A program made the translations under genes and the position numbers. From Saprospiraceae bacterium (lineage in GTDB: Bacteria > Bacteroidota > Bacteroidia > Chitinophagales > Saprospiraceae), in NCBI GenBank assembly GCA_016712145.1, contig JADJRO010000001.1:620001-684000 (forward strand): a stretch of DNA of 64,000 bases, given 5' to 3'. The notes under the pieces are model-generated. The model saw only the letters and a list, made by a program, of their open reading frames with translations, ran no database searches and was not told the origin of the DNA. This document shows, piece after piece, positions 23,042 to 32,412 of this stretch. Every line of letters begins with the position of its first letter. Position 1 is the stretch's first letter.

Positions 23042-23165
23042 GACGTTACTTTCTAATCTATAATGGGCATTTACAAGAAATAATTTTAAGAATCACCGGA
23101 AGGCTGGGTACCGTAAGGCCCGGCGGTTTCTTGCTCATGCAGGAAGTGACGTCCACTTCCGGTAT
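23042..23165 (+). ncRNA. Candidate pseudoknotted structured RNA, copy 2
   Basis: Stem A pairs ATGGGC 23063-23068 with GCTCAT 23133-23138 (one G-U) and CAAGAAA 23074-23080 with TTTCTTG 23127-23133. Stem B pairs ACCGGAAG 23095-23102 with CTTCCGGT 23156-23163. Hairpin C pairs GCTGGG 23103-23108 with CCCGGC 23119-23124. Compared with copy 1, C shows an A-U to G-C replacement and a C-G to U-G change, and the loop core GTAAGG is unchanged. This supports an RNA that is maintained by selection. Confidence 0.6.
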
Positions 23166-23190
23166 TGATCATTTTATAAATCTTACTGAC

Positions 23191-23493
23191 ATGGACGTCA
23201 CTAAAGAAATTTATGCTTCCCGGCTTGCAGCCGAACCTGTTCAGATCATGAGCCTCGTTGAGGATCTGATCAATTTTTCAAGCCCTCAGTTGTTAGCTGA
23301 GGACTTGGAAGAAATTTTCTTTATAGCAATGGCTTGCGCGGATATCGAAAACATGACAACCGATAGCCGTGGAATCCTGATCCAGAGCTACCGCAAAGTC
23401 TTTGACTTTTTGCGAGAATTACAAAAATTGTGTGTCGTTATGGATGGTAAAACGCCTCCACCGGGTTTGTTTCCGGAAGGGCAGGGCTGTTAA
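23191..23493 (+). CDS. Small acidic protein, family member 3
   Basis: 100 residues from ATG 23191 (MDVTKEIYASRLAAEPVQIM); upstream in-frame TTG codons lie inside the structured leader, so the ATG is preferred. The core EPVQIMSLVEDL, AEDLEEIFFIAM, RGILIQSYRKVFDFLREL aligns with member 1 at 1088. The C-terminus is longer (GKTPPPGLFPEGQGC). The unit repeats the order promoter, pseudoknotted RNA, acidic protein, terminator. Function unknown. Confidence 0.7.
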   Translation: MDVTKEIYASRLAAEPVQIMSLVEDLINFSSPQLLAEDLEEIFFIAMACADIENMTTDSRGILIQSYRKVFDFLRELQKLCVVMDGKTPPPGLFPEGQGC

Positions 23494-23506
23494 AACCAAT
23501 CCGCAT

Positions 23507-23545
23507 AAATCCTGGGATTCTTTAATAAGGGTCTCAGGATTTTTT
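23507..23545 (+). terminator. Intrinsic terminator of acidic protein unit 3
   Basis: AAATCCTGGGA 23507-23517 pairs with TCTCAGGATTT 23532-23542 (eleven pairs, one G-U), with a T run to 23545. The arms share no sequence with terminator 1, but the position after the gene is the same. It may also serve the convergent gene that ends at 23544. Confidence 0.75.
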
Positions 23546-23888
23546 AAAATGGTTTTTCCTGTTCGAAATACTGCACGTATTCGTGTGTGTTCCAGGTCTT
23601 TATGCGTTTGTAGTTCACTTGAAAGTAATATTTGTTCCCTTTTAGTTCATATTCTATAACTTGTCTGAGATAATAATTGACCCAGAACCGATCAGGATAA
23701 AACAATTTTGGTACGTTGTGCATCCAGGGGTTTGCATCCTTTTTCTTGAACCATTCAAGCCAGAAATACATCGTAATAGCTTGTTTGATGTTGTAGGCCG
23801 GAATTTTCACATCATCGAGTATCCAGCTGCCTTTAATCGAGCCCGGTTTGCCGGTTCGAAATGAAAAAAATCTTCTTTTTGGATCCAT
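23544..23888 (-). CDS. Hypothetical protein
   Basis: 114 residues, basic and rich in aromatic residues (ITMYFWLEWFKKKDANPWMH; DRFWVNYYLRQVIEYELKGN), without signal or membrane segment. The fold looks alpha/beta. No family recognised. It converges on acidic unit 3. The leader motif AACCAACCAA lies 36 bp upstream of the start. Probably the last accessory gene before the core genome. Confidence 0.5.
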   Translation of the reverse strand: MDPKRRFFSFRTGKPGSIKGSWILDDVKIPAYNIKQAITMYFWLEWFKKKDANPWMHNVPKLFYPDRFWVNYYLRQVIEYELKGNKYYFQVNYKRIKTWNTHEYVQYFEQEKPF

Positions 23889-24000
23889 AACGTCTTTTAA
23901 AAAGGTTATAGTCCATACTATAATTGGTTGGTTGTCAGTGTTTTCTAAAAACCATCTATTCCCATAATTTATATTATGTTAAGTTGTTATTTGATAACTA

Positions 24001-25050
24001 CTCAACTAGGATATTTAAGCGCTCTTCTGAAGCTTTCTTGCTAAACTCCCCGATACATTCTGCATACCAGTTTCCCTTTTGTAAAATGGTTTCAAAGTCC
24101 TTTTTAAAGGATGGATCAATAGCAATTAATAACCCACCACTCGTTTGAGGATCCCCAAGTAATTTATACCATTCAGGATTATCTAACTGAACTTGCGCCC
24201 CGTAGCTTTTCCAATTTCTTTTGGTTCCTCCGGGAATGGCCCCTTTCTCTATGTAATCATATACTACTGGGTCAAGAACTGGCAACTTAACATAATTAAT
24301 TTTGGCTAGTAAACTCGATGCTTTGCACATTTCATTTAAATGGCCACAGAATCCAAAGCCTGTTATATCCGTCAATGCATGAACTTCCGGATATTTAGAT
24401 ATTTCCTCACCCAATCTGTTAAGTCTGAGCATCGAATCACTGGCTATTTTCTTATGATTTTCCTCCAGAATCGATTGCTTTTCTGCTGTGGTTAAAATAC
24501 CTACACCCAGTCCTTTCGATAAATAAATAAGATCACCGGCTTTGGCGCCGTCATTCTTTTTTAAATGCTGAATCATTACCCGTCCATTCACAGCGAGGCC
24601 AAATACAGGCTCAGGACAATCGATTGAATGTCCACCAGCCAATGGAATACCCGCTTCCTTACAAATCGCTCTGGCGCCTTCTAAAACTTGTCCTGCCCAA
24701 TACGGATCAATTTTATCTATTGGCCAACCCAATATTCCAATTGCCAATAAAGGCTTTCCACCCATTGCATACACATCGCTAATCGCATTTACAGATGCAA
24801 TTCTTCCAAAATCGTACGGATCATCGACAATGGGCATAAAAAAATCAGTGGTACTGATTAATGCAGTCTCATCTCCCAAATCAAAAACTGCTGCATCATC
24901 TCGTCCTTCGTAACCAACCAATAATCCGGGAAAATGATTGTTGCCAGATGATTTTAATATTTGATCTAATATCGCAGGCGATATTTTGCAACCACAACCA
25001 GCTCCATGACTAAATTGAGTAAGACGGATTGGCTCTAATTTATATTCCAA
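24001..25050 (-). CDS. selD: Selenide, water dikinase (selenophosphate synthase)
   Basis: 350 residues, the normal length. Makes selenophosphate from selenide and ATP. The N-terminal glycine-rich active loop SHGAGCGCKIS carries Cys (C18 area) where other family members have selenocysteine, and the ATP-site region AVFDLGDETALISTTDFF follows. It overlaps mnmH by 11 bp. With MnmH next to it and no SelA/SelB nearby, the likely use is selenouridine in tRNA. Confidence 0.95.
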
Positions 25051-26077
25051 AGTATTTCCTTTTATAGTTTAACAATGCATCAATCACAGCTTCATTGGCT
25101 TGATCTGCAAATTGCATTTTAATAATTTTTGGCGAACCATTTGTCTCTAAATTGTAATCATAACATTTATCATAATAATTCAAAGCGATCTGGGCTGCAG
25201 CTTCATAATTATGGTCTGTGATAAAATCAATTGCATTTTGCGCCGCTTCATGCCCTAAGCGCTTTCTTATTTTTTCAAATGAACTAATCAAGGCCCTATC
25301 ATCTTCTTTTTGATATAAGGACATCAAATGATTGATTCTAAACAATAGATCACGCTCCACATTAATTAAACTAGCTGCTTTAATATGCTTCCAAAATAAT
25401 TCAGGAATGTAATTTCGTCCAATGGTTCGACTTTCATTTTCAATCCAAATCCATCGTTCATAATCTAATCTTGCAATTGTTGAAAAGAGATTATTTTCAA
25501 ATTGCTCATTGGTTTCTTGTTCAGGCTCCCCGATCCCTCCAAATGCTGAACCTTTGTGGTGTGCCAAGGCTTCCATATCAATGATTTGTTCGCCTTGTTT
25601 TTCCAATGCATGTAAGAGCTGCGTTTTAGCGGTGCCGGTTCTACCTCCTAATATAATAATTTTAAACGTGTTCTCCATGTAAAAATCCATTTGCATCTGA
25701 CGATAGGCCTTATATCCACCAAGGAGCAGATTGATTTCAAAACCAGCATTCGCCAATAACCAAGCCATGCTTTTGCTTCTTTTTCCACCTCTCCAGCAGT
25801 GCACTAAAAAACTTTTATCTTTTTTTAATTGGCCTACTTCTTCCACAAAATATCGCAACTTAGGTCCTACATATTGCAGTCCCAGTAGCATGGCTTCCTT
25901 GGGTCCGTTCTTCTTATACGCCAGGCCAATGTCATGACGTTCCTGATCACTAAATAAAGGCAGATTATAAGCACCCGGAATATGTCCTTGCTTAAATTCA
26001 ATTGGAGATCGTACATCTATTATTTGCCAAGATTTCTCTAAAAGCCACAGCCCTGCTTCTTTTTCAATGACGACCAT
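25040..26077 (-). CDS. mnmH: tRNA 2-selenouridine synthase
   Basis: 345 residues. The N-terminal rhodanese domain has the catalytic Cys in VHCWRGGKRS (about residue 94), and a P-loop domain follows (GGRTGTAKTQLL, about 144-155). MnmH (also SelU/YbbB) replaces the sulfur of 2-thiouridine at tRNA wobble position 34 with selenium, using selenophosphate from SelD. Overlap with selD makes an obvious two-gene operon. Length is typical. Confidence 0.93.
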   Translation of the reverse strand: MVVIEKEAGLWLLEKSWQIIDVRSPIEFKQGHIPGAYNLPLFSDQERHDIGLAYKKNGPKEAMLLGLQYVGPKLRYFVEEVGQLKKDKSFLVHCWRGGKRSKSMAWLLANAGFEINLLLGGYKAYRQMQMDFYMENTFKIIILGGRTGTAKTQLLHALEKQGEQIIDMEALAHHKGSAFGGIGEPEQETNEQFENNLFSTIARLDYERWIWIENESRTIGRNYIPELFWKHIKAASLINVERDLLFRINHLMSLYQKEDDRALISSFEKIRKRLGHEAAQNAIDFITDHNYEAAAQIALNYYDKCYDYNLETNGSPKIIKMQFADQANEAVIDALLNYKRKYFGI

Positions 26078-26079
26078 TT

Positions 26080-26622
26080 TTATTTATCCCAATGTTCAAA
26101 CAGTTTAATAAAAAGTTTTGCAAGATTCGAGGCATCCGGTAAGGCACGATGACGCCCGCCTTCAAATTCTATGTTTTCAATTTTTAAAGCTTTATCCAAT
26201 CCCACTGGTTTTGGTAAATTTTTTATTTTAGCATATTGAGGTTTCAAATCAACAAGCCCGTTTATCCAATCACAATCCATGCGATGATTCCTGCAATCAT
26301 CTTTTATTAATTTCAAATCCTTTGAGCCCCAGGTATAGAAAACACCGTTATTTTCCTGATGGGAACTCCAATCTAAAAATGCCTCAATAACAAACTTAAA
26401 ATCTTTTGCTTTATCAAGATCGATTTGTTGCAATCCTGTAAGCTGTTTGCAATATAGAGATATTTGAGGATTTTTAACAGGCCTCACCAATTTTGAAAAC
26501 TGCTTGACAGGAGTAAGAAATGAATCTAAATAAACGGCCCCAATTTCTATTATTTCTTGTTCATATTGCACGCTGTTGGGATTCCAACACGTAGCTTCAA
26601 GATCAATAATAATATAAGCCAT
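26080..26622 (-). CDS. DEDDh 3'-5' exonuclease (KapD/ERI-1-like)
   Basis: 180 residues. Exonuclease motifs are I, IIIDLEATCW (D and E); II, a later Asp in the GSKDLKLIKDD segment; and III, HRALPDASNLAKL with His and Asp of the DEDDh class. The short single-domain layout and ARAL-type end match KapD/ERI-1-like exonucleases that trim RNA or DNA ends. It ends 2 bp before mnmH, likely the same operon. Confidence 0.8.
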   Translation of the reverse strand: MAYIIIDLEATCWNPNSVQYEQEIIEIGAVYLDSFLTPVKQFSKLVRPVKNPQISLYCKQLTGLQQIDLDKAKDFKFVIEAFLDWSSHQENNGVFYTWGSKDLKLIKDDCRNHRMDCDWINGLVDLKPQYAKIKNLPKPVGLDKALKIENIEFEGGRHRALPDASNLAKLFIKLFEHWDK

Positions 26623-26654
26623 AGTCTAAAATAAAAAATAGTATAACGAACTGA

Positions 26655-28361
26655 TTAAAATCGATCCACATTCCATTGAATAGACGACCAATCAATCAGT
26701 TCATCTAATTCCAGCACAGACATCTTATTAGAATAAAACAGCAATCCAATAAAATCTTGACTTAACAACCGACCAAATTCATCTACAAACAAAATTCGAT
26801 TGATATGAAAGATACCCAATGCAGCGATTCCTTTAGTAATAACTTCTTCAATAGGCCCTTCCAGTTCCATTGGGTCAATCAGTTTTTTGTTTTTTACCAA
26901 TTCCATCAGGATGGTTCGCAATTGCAAGCAAAGTGTTTCAAATGCTTTACGGGGAAAAACAAAATCTTCTTCTGGTATTTGAACCAAGCCATAAATATCC
27001 GCCTGCGGGTTCATTTTACTTAACAATTTAAATGCAGCAAAAGCTACTAAATGACATGGCAGAATATAATTATACTTCTTATAAACCTGACAGATCTTCT
27101 CCCCTAGCTCACGGGTATAAATCCCTTCACGTTGAGCATCTACAACAATTTTACCATCCAATTGAAAATAATCTTCTTGATGGATTTGAACTCCCTTATG
27201 ATCGAGACTTAATCCAAGTTCATTCACGCGATTTCCAAAAACGTCAATCGGCATACCAAATGTTAAAACAATATGAGTCGGTTTGGATAGCAAGCGTTTT
27301 ATGAATTTCAAATAAGAAGCAAGTCCTTCTTTTTTTACCCTTGCTGAATATTTTTCCTGTCCCGTAATTTGCAAATGTTGAATCATAAGGGACCTAGCTT
27401 CCAAAACGCTTTCGTATCCTAATACTACAGGAACTACCACAATTTTCTTTTGACTTTTATCTTCAATAAGAATGCGTTGAGCCTGCACTAAGGATCCCAA
27501 TAATCCCAGTTTAACTTTAGACTCCAATTCTCCGGAGCGGCTTCTGGTTCCCCCTGGAAAAAATATGGTATTTACTCCATCATGTACAGAAAGCTTGGAA
27601 TAACTGTTTAAAGATTGTAAATAAACGCTGTTTTTCTTCCTGCGATCTACTTTGTAAGCTCCCAAACGATTCATAAAAAAAGCAAAAAATTCAGAATCAA
27701 ATAGATTGAGCCCGGCACCGTAACTAAAAGCGGGTAAGCCAAGCAAATTGTCTACCGCATACCCAATCAACACGCTGTCCAGATTACTGGAATGTGTTGG
27801 TACTAAGATTACTAAATGATCCTTAAACAATGCTCTAACCTCTTCACAATGCCCATTAATATGGATTGCCTCCATATTCTTTTTGTTCATTCGTTTCAAA
27901 TTGAACACGGATTGCCAACCAAAAGGATATAGAATTAAATGAAAAAAGAAATCACATATTTTACGAGCCGTTAAAAATGTTTTAGGATTAAAATGGCCAA
28001 TTATTTCCAGGGAATATCGTTTAATTAGACGAAGCAGCGTTTCTTTATTTGCTTCATGTTTATCAGCTTGCAGTTGATTATCGTTGTATTCCTTTTGAAT
28101 TTTACGGTAATACTGCATTTCATTTGGAGGATCCGCCTTCCATGGGTTTGATTTTACCCGTTGCTTTTCTAAATAGATCGCACGGGCAATCGCTTGGTCA
28201 AGATCTTCTTTAGGTAAACTTGAAAAGTAATTATATACATCTTTATGAAGTTTTATCAAAAATGATTTACGAGTATTGGCAAAAAGACTGATAGGCCATT
28301 TGTTTAAGTCTTTTTCGATATGCTCAAATTTTCTATATTTGGCTAGATTAAACTCCTCCAT
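26655..28361 (-). CDS. Glycerol-3-phosphate/1-acylglycerol-3-phosphate acyltransferase-like protein
   Basis: 568 residues. The acyltransferase signature is present as the HX4D-type motif HSSNLDS (about residue 190), with FFPGGTRSRSGE as the glycerol-phosphate-binding block about 75 residues later. The size exceeds PlsC and resembles PlsB-type enzymes, with extra N- and C-terminal helices. It acylates glycerol phosphate in membrane lipid synthesis. It overlaps engB by 14 bp. Substrate is assigned by family only. Confidence 0.75.
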   Translation of the reverse strand: MEEFNLAKYRKFEHIEKDLNKWPISLFANTRKSFLIKLHKDVYNYFSSLPKEDLDQAIARAIYLEKQRVKSNPWKADPPNEMQYYRKIQKEYNDNQLQADKHEANKETLLRLIKRYSLEIIGHFNPKTFLTARKICDFFFHLILYPFGWQSVFNLKRMNKKNMEAIHINGHCEEVRALFKDHLVILVPTHSSNLDSVLIGYAVDNLLGLPAFSYGAGLNLFDSEFFAFFMNRLGAYKVDRRKKNSVYLQSLNSYSKLSVHDGVNTIFFPGGTRSRSGELESKVKLGLLGSLVQAQRILIEDKSQKKIVVVPVVLGYESVLEARSLMIQHLQITGQEKYSARVKKEGLASYLKFIKRLLSKPTHIVLTFGMPIDVFGNRVNELGLSLDHKGVQIHQEDYFQLDGKIVVDAQREGIYTRELGEKICQVYKKYNYILPCHLVAFAAFKLLSKMNPQADIYGLVQIPEEDFVFPRKAFETLCLQLRTILMELVKNKKLIDPMELEGPIEEVITKGIAALGIFHINRILFVDEFGRLLSQDFIGLLFYSNKMSVLELDELIDWSSIQWNVDRF

Positions 28362-28977
28362 TTTTTGTATCTTTTTGAACTTGAATTAGAATATTCTCCA
28401 TAACTAAAAACAAATCATCTGAACCAAATCGTTTCTCGGCACTTGTAATAAATATTGGAGGACATTCATTCCAATCTTTCAATAATTCTTCTTTTAGTTT
28501 TCTAGTAAAATCAGTAACCAGTCTATCTTTTGTTTTATCAGCTTTCGTTAGAATGATATGAAAAGGAATTCCCAGCTGTCCCAAATAATTAATTGTATCC
28601 AGATCTATTTTTTGGATATCAATTGACGCATCTACTAATAAAAACACCAGACATAAATTCGATCTTTTCCTTAAGTAACTGCCAATCTCTTTAGCCCATT
28701 TTTCTTTTAATTTCTTTGAAACATTAGCAAATCCATAACCTGGAACATCCATGATAAGCCAAGAATTATCCATCTTGTATAAATTGAATGTCTGTGTTTT
28801 ACCCGGAGTCCGGGAAACCCTGGCCATCTGTTTTCGATTGCATAGGTAGTTTATTAAACTGCTTTTGCCTACATTCGAACGACCCCAAAAACAGAATTCG
28901 GGCAATTGACTTTCCGGTAATTCATTAAAGGTTCCAAATGAACCTAAAAATAAAGCTTCCTGTGCTTTTATATGCAT
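28348..28977 (-). CDS. engB: Ribosome biogenesis GTP-binding protein EngB/YsxC
   Basis: 209 residues. Contains the G1 loop GRSNVGKSSLIN, G2/G3 region MDVPGYGFA, G4 LTKADK and G5 TSAEKRFG, all in order. This small TRAFAC GTPase assists late 50S ribosomal subunit assembly. It is the first gene of the minus-strand set from engB to selD, divergent to the beta-barrel gene at 29070. Length is normal. Confidence 0.95.
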   Translation of the reverse strand: MHIKAQEALFLGSFGTFNELPESQLPEFCFWGRSNVGKSSLINYLCNRKQMARVSRTPGKTQTFNLYKMDNSWLIMDVPGYGFANVSKKLKEKWAKEIGSYLRKRSNLCLVFLLVDASIDIQKIDLDTINYLGQLGIPFHIILTKADKTKDRLVTDFTRKLKEELLKDWNECPPIFITSAEKRFGSDDLFLVMENILIQVQKDTKNGGV

Positions 28978-29069
28978 ATTGGGATCAAAGTTCGTTAAGT
29001 TTATCCTAAATTAAAAATCCACATACTACATCTTATGATTTTTTCGTATATTTGATATAAATTATTACC

Positions 29070-29708
29070 GTGCGTAGAATAATTGTACTTATTGTTTTTA
29101 GTTTGAATGCATATTATTGTCATTCTAAACTTGACTTTACTGTGACAGGTGGAATGCATAGCATTGATGTAGGACCTAAGGATTTTGTTGTTACTAATAA
29201 AAGCGAATTGGATTCCTTTAAATTTTCATTTAAAAATGCTTCATACGGATATCACTTTGGCATAGGACTGCGGATTAATTTAAATAATTTTTACTTGCAT
29301 CCTGAGTTTATTTTTAATTCAAATAATGCACATTTCAAAGTCAATAATTACAATGTACCTCAATTGGTAGATTCAGCTCGTGATGAAAAATATCAGTATT
29401 TAGACATTCCTTTAATGCTCGGAGTTAAATTTAATATCATACGTCTGTATGCCGGTCCGGTAGCACATATTTTTATCAACAACAATTCAGAATTGACGGA
29501 TATAGATGGATATAAAGATAAATTTAAAACTGCTAGTTTTGGCTATCAAGCTGGTATAGGCTTTGAGTTATTTAATTTAATTGGAATTGATATACGTCAT
29601 GAAGGAAATTTTAGCCAATATGGTGACCATATTAATTTCTTTGGAAGCCAATTAAATTTTGATAAAAAAGCTTCTCGGCTCATAGGCAGTATCAGCCTTA
29701 TATTTTAA
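29070..29708 (+). CDS. PorT-family outer membrane beta-barrel protein
   Basis: 212 residues from GTG 29070 with a short signal peptide (MRRIIVLIVFSLNAYYCHS). Eight to ten amphipathic strands follow (LDFTVTGGMHSIDVG; YGYHFGIGLRINL; YLDIPLMLGVKF; LIGSISLIF at the end), as in PorT-like or OprW-type barrels. PorT proteins are part of the type IX secretion system, but simple barrels of this kind also have other roles. Ends with overlap against the permease on the other strand. Confidence 0.7.
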   Translation: MRRIIVLIVFSLNAYYCHSKLDFTVTGGMHSIDVGPKDFVVTNKSELDSFKFSFKNASYGYHFGIGLRINLNNFYLHPEFIFNSNNAHFKVNNYNVPQLVDSARDEKYQYLDIPLMLGVKFNIIRLYAGPVAHIFINNNSELTDIDGYKDKFKTASFGYQAGIGFELFNLIGIDIRHEGNFSQYGDHINFFGSQLNFDKKASRLIGSISLIF

Positions 29709-30750
29709 CCCTCGGATCTAACCAGGCATAAATTATATCAGCAAGAATATTTATTGTTACAAAAATGCAAACGGTAACGATGCAGCACGCCAATACTACC
29801 GGAATGTCAAATTGACTTAAAGCTTGAATTGTTAAATCACCCAAGCCTCTGAAATTAAAAACAAATTCAACAAAAAAGGCACCCGATAACAAGGAAGCAA
29901 ACCATCCGCTAAGTGTTGTAATTATTGGATTCATGGCATTTGGATAAATATGCTTAACAAGTACCCTAAATGTATTTGCTCCAAGCGAAATGGCCGTTCT
30001 CACGTATTCCTTTGACCGCACTTCTAATAAAGATGCCCGCGTCATTTGTGCGATCATTGCAACCGGTCGCAAGCCCAATGCCATACTGGGCAAGACCAAC
30101 CGATCCCAGTTAAATACTTCATTTCCGAAATCGTCTAACGAATACAAAGATCCTTGCAAGGGCAAATGAGTATATTCTACCAGGTAATATCCCAGTAACA
30201 TGGCTATAATTACTGCAGAAATATAACTTGGAATTGCATAAAAAAAGGTCGTTGTCATTGTAATTACCGAATCAATCCAAGTTCCAAAATAAACAGCCGC
30301 AAAGGTTCCTGAAATCAATCCAATAACCAGCGCAAAAAGCATTGCAAACAATCCAAGGAGTCCTGTTGATATCATTGCCGTTTTAAGCAGATCCGATACT
30401 AATTCTCCATTTACATAGGACCTTCTAAAAAATGGCCATTTGACAATTAATTTGCTATCACTTACTTGAAAGATCGTTTGAAAACAATATTCTTCTAAAC
30501 GAGGATCTGAATTATGTAAATATTGGATACAACTCAGGTCTTCCAAATACCGATAGACTTGAATAGAATAGGGTTGATCCAAATAAAATTTCTTTTTTAA
30601 TTGAATAATGGTTTCTGGGTCTGCACGTTGGCCAAACTGGATTCTTGCTGGATCTACTGGAGCCATATATATTATGAGACTAATTGATAAAATAACAGCT
30701 ATCAATGAGATGAAACCAATTAGTATTTTTTTAAGTAAAAACAAGCTCAC
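29698..30750 (-). CDS. ABC transporter permease, DppB/OppB family
   Basis: 350 residues with six expected membrane helices. The N-terminal helix and large periplasmic loop (about 30-115) are family features. The EAA loop EYVRTAISLGANTFRVLVKH and the DIP(V)VLACC region near the C-terminus match DppB-type permeases of peptide/nickel transporters. No partner DppC or ATPase is adjacent, so it works with components elsewhere. The C-terminus WLDPRVKI is typical. Confidence 0.85.
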   Translation of the reverse strand: MSLFLLKKILIGFISLIAVILSISLIIYMAPVDPARIQFGQRADPETIIQLKKKFYLDQPYSIQVYRYLEDLSCIQYLHNSDPRLEEYCFQTIFQVSDSKLIVKWPFFRRSYVNGELVSDLLKTAMISTGLLGLFAMLFALVIGLISGTFAAVYFGTWIDSVITMTTTFFYAIPSYISAVIIAMLLGYYLVEYTHLPLQGSLYSLDDFGNEVFNWDRLVLPSMALGLRPVAMIAQMTRASLLEVRSKEYVRTAISLGANTFRVLVKHIYPNAMNPIITTLSGWFASLLSGAFFVEFVFNFRGLGDLTIQALSQFDIPVVLACCIVTVCIFVTINILADIIYAWLDPRVKI

Positions 30751-30795
30751 AGGGAAATCAGATTATAAGCAAAAGTAAATACCTTTACCTTAAGT

Positions 30796-32412
30796 ATGCC
30801 AGAGAAATCAAATAGTTTTACAAGCATTGCCATTTTTCCTGAATTAAAACATGGATTCAATCCATTTGATTTAGCTTATTGGCAAAATTCTCATAAATTT
30901 AGTTCCTTAATCAGTAAGCCAGCTGAACTAAACAATTTCTCAGAGCAAATTAGCAAGAAAAGAGACTTTCCATATAGAACAGAGATTAGCACGATCCTAC
31001 TCGAACAATATTGCCGCATTCAACTAGCTGATCGCGTTAAAACAAATATTGAACGACTTAAATCGAGCGATACGTTTACAGTTATTTGTGCACACCAGCC
31101 CTGTTTAATGGGTGGACCCCTTTATTGGATCTATAAAATAGCCACCACGATAAAATTATGTCAGAATTTGGAAATTCAATTTCCCAATAAGCATTTTGTC
31201 CCTGTATATTATTGTGGTTCTGAAGATCATGACTTTGAAGAAATTAACCATTTCCAGATTTTTAATCAAAAAATTGAGTGGAAAACAAATCCCGGACATG
31301 CAGTTGGCCAATTAGATGCAAATGAACTATCTCATGTTATAGAAACCTTGCTAAAAATGTTTTCGAATTCAGAACAGGCAAACGTGTTTTTGAATAAAAA
31401 CATAGAATGGATTAATCAAACAGCTACCTATGTAGATTATTACCGCCATTTTGTTAACGAACTTTTTGGCTCTTATGGATTGTTGTTTTTTAACCCGGAC
31501 AACAAATCAGCCAAGAATTTATTTTCACCAATTATTAAAAAGGAATTACTTGAACAATTTATATTCAAAAATGCTAATAAGAGCATTCCAGTTATAGAAA
31601 AACTCGGACATCATCCACAAGTAAATCCCAGAGAACTAAATCTTTTCTATCATCATGCGGAGGGTCGAAAACGAATGGTATTGGAATCAGGAATTTACAA
31701 ATTAATTGATGCAGCTAATCAATGGACCCAAGAAGAAATTTTATCCGAACTTGAATCAAATCCAGAACGATTTAGCCCCAATGTATTATTACGTCCATTA
31801 TTTCAAGAGTACTTATTTCCAAATCTTGCCTTTGTAGGTGGAGGAGGAGAAATCGCATATTGGCTAGAATTAAAAGCTTGTTTCGATGATGTAAATATCT
31901 CCTACCCTCTTCTATTCAGGCGGTTTTCAGCTATTTATTATGAATCCAGTATCCTTCAAAAAATTTCAAAAACTTCCTTTACTGAACTTGATTTTTTGGA
32001 TTCAATTACTCAATTAGAATCTAAATTTGTAAAGAATCAAAACAATTCATACATCTTGCAACCGGATGATTTTATAGCCATTACCAATCTATTAGAAAAA
32101 ATTAAAGCGGATTCAAATCAATTGGATCAATCAACCAAAACGAGTATTGAGGCTGAAATTCATAAAATATTAAAGTCATTAGAACATATAGAGAACAAAC
32201 ACTTGAAGGCAATAAAAAATAAATTGGAACAAGAAATACTTCAACTACATAAAATTAAAGATAATTTGTTTCCAAATCAATCCCTTCAAGAACGAATCCA
32301 AAACTTTTTACCTTATTACTTTAAACATGGACCGGCTTATATAAATTACCTAATTCAAATGTATGAACCTGGCTTGAACAAACTATACTTAGTTAAGGAA
32401 ACTACGGTTTAA
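30796..32412 (+). CDS. bshC: Bacillithiol biosynthesis cysteine-adding enzyme BshC
   Basis: 538 residues, the family length. Contains the conserved VICAHQPCLMGGPLYWIYKI and YYCGSEDHDFEEINHFQ blocks of the nucleotide-binding-like core and a C-terminal coiled region (EIHKILKSLEHIENKH). BshC adds cysteine to glucosaminyl-malate, the last step of bacillithiol synthesis, so the host should make this low-molecular-weight thiol. Convergent with accD. Confidence 0.92.
   Translation: MPEKSNSFTSIAIFPELKHGFNPFDLAYWQNSHKFSSLISKPAELNNFSEQISKKRDFPYRTEISTILLEQYCRIQLADRVKTNIERLKSSDTFTVICAHQPCLMGGPLYWIYKIATTIKLCQNLEIQFPNKHFVPVYYCGSEDHDFEEINHFQIFNQKIEWKTNPGHAVGQLDANELSHVIETLLKMFSNSEQANVFLNKNIEWINQTATYVDYYRHFVNELFGSYGLLFFNPDNKSAKNLFSPIIKKELLEQFIFKNANKSIPVIEKLGHHPQVNPRELNLFYHHAEGRKRMVLESGIYKLIDAANQWTQEEILSELESNPERFSPNVLLRPLFQEYLFPNLAFVGGGGEIAYWLELKACFDDVNISYPLLFRRFSAIYYESSILQKISKTSFTELDFLDSITQLESKFVKNQNNSYILQPDDFIAITNLLEKIKADSNQLDQSTKTSIEAEIHKILKSLEHIENKHLKAIKNKLEQEILQLHKIKDNLFPNQSLQERIQNFLPYYFKHGPAYINYLIQMYEPGLNKLYLVKETTV

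Noticed and set aside
902..23165. The two RNA copies as attachment sites of an integrase
   Set aside because: They are diverged copies with conserved secondary structure and a gene behind each; no integrase or tRNA is next to them. Recombination between them remains possible.
23131..23190. Upstream TTG start for acidic protein 3
   Set aside because: Lies inside stem A2-B2 of the leader RNA; homology to member 1 begins after the ATG at 23191.
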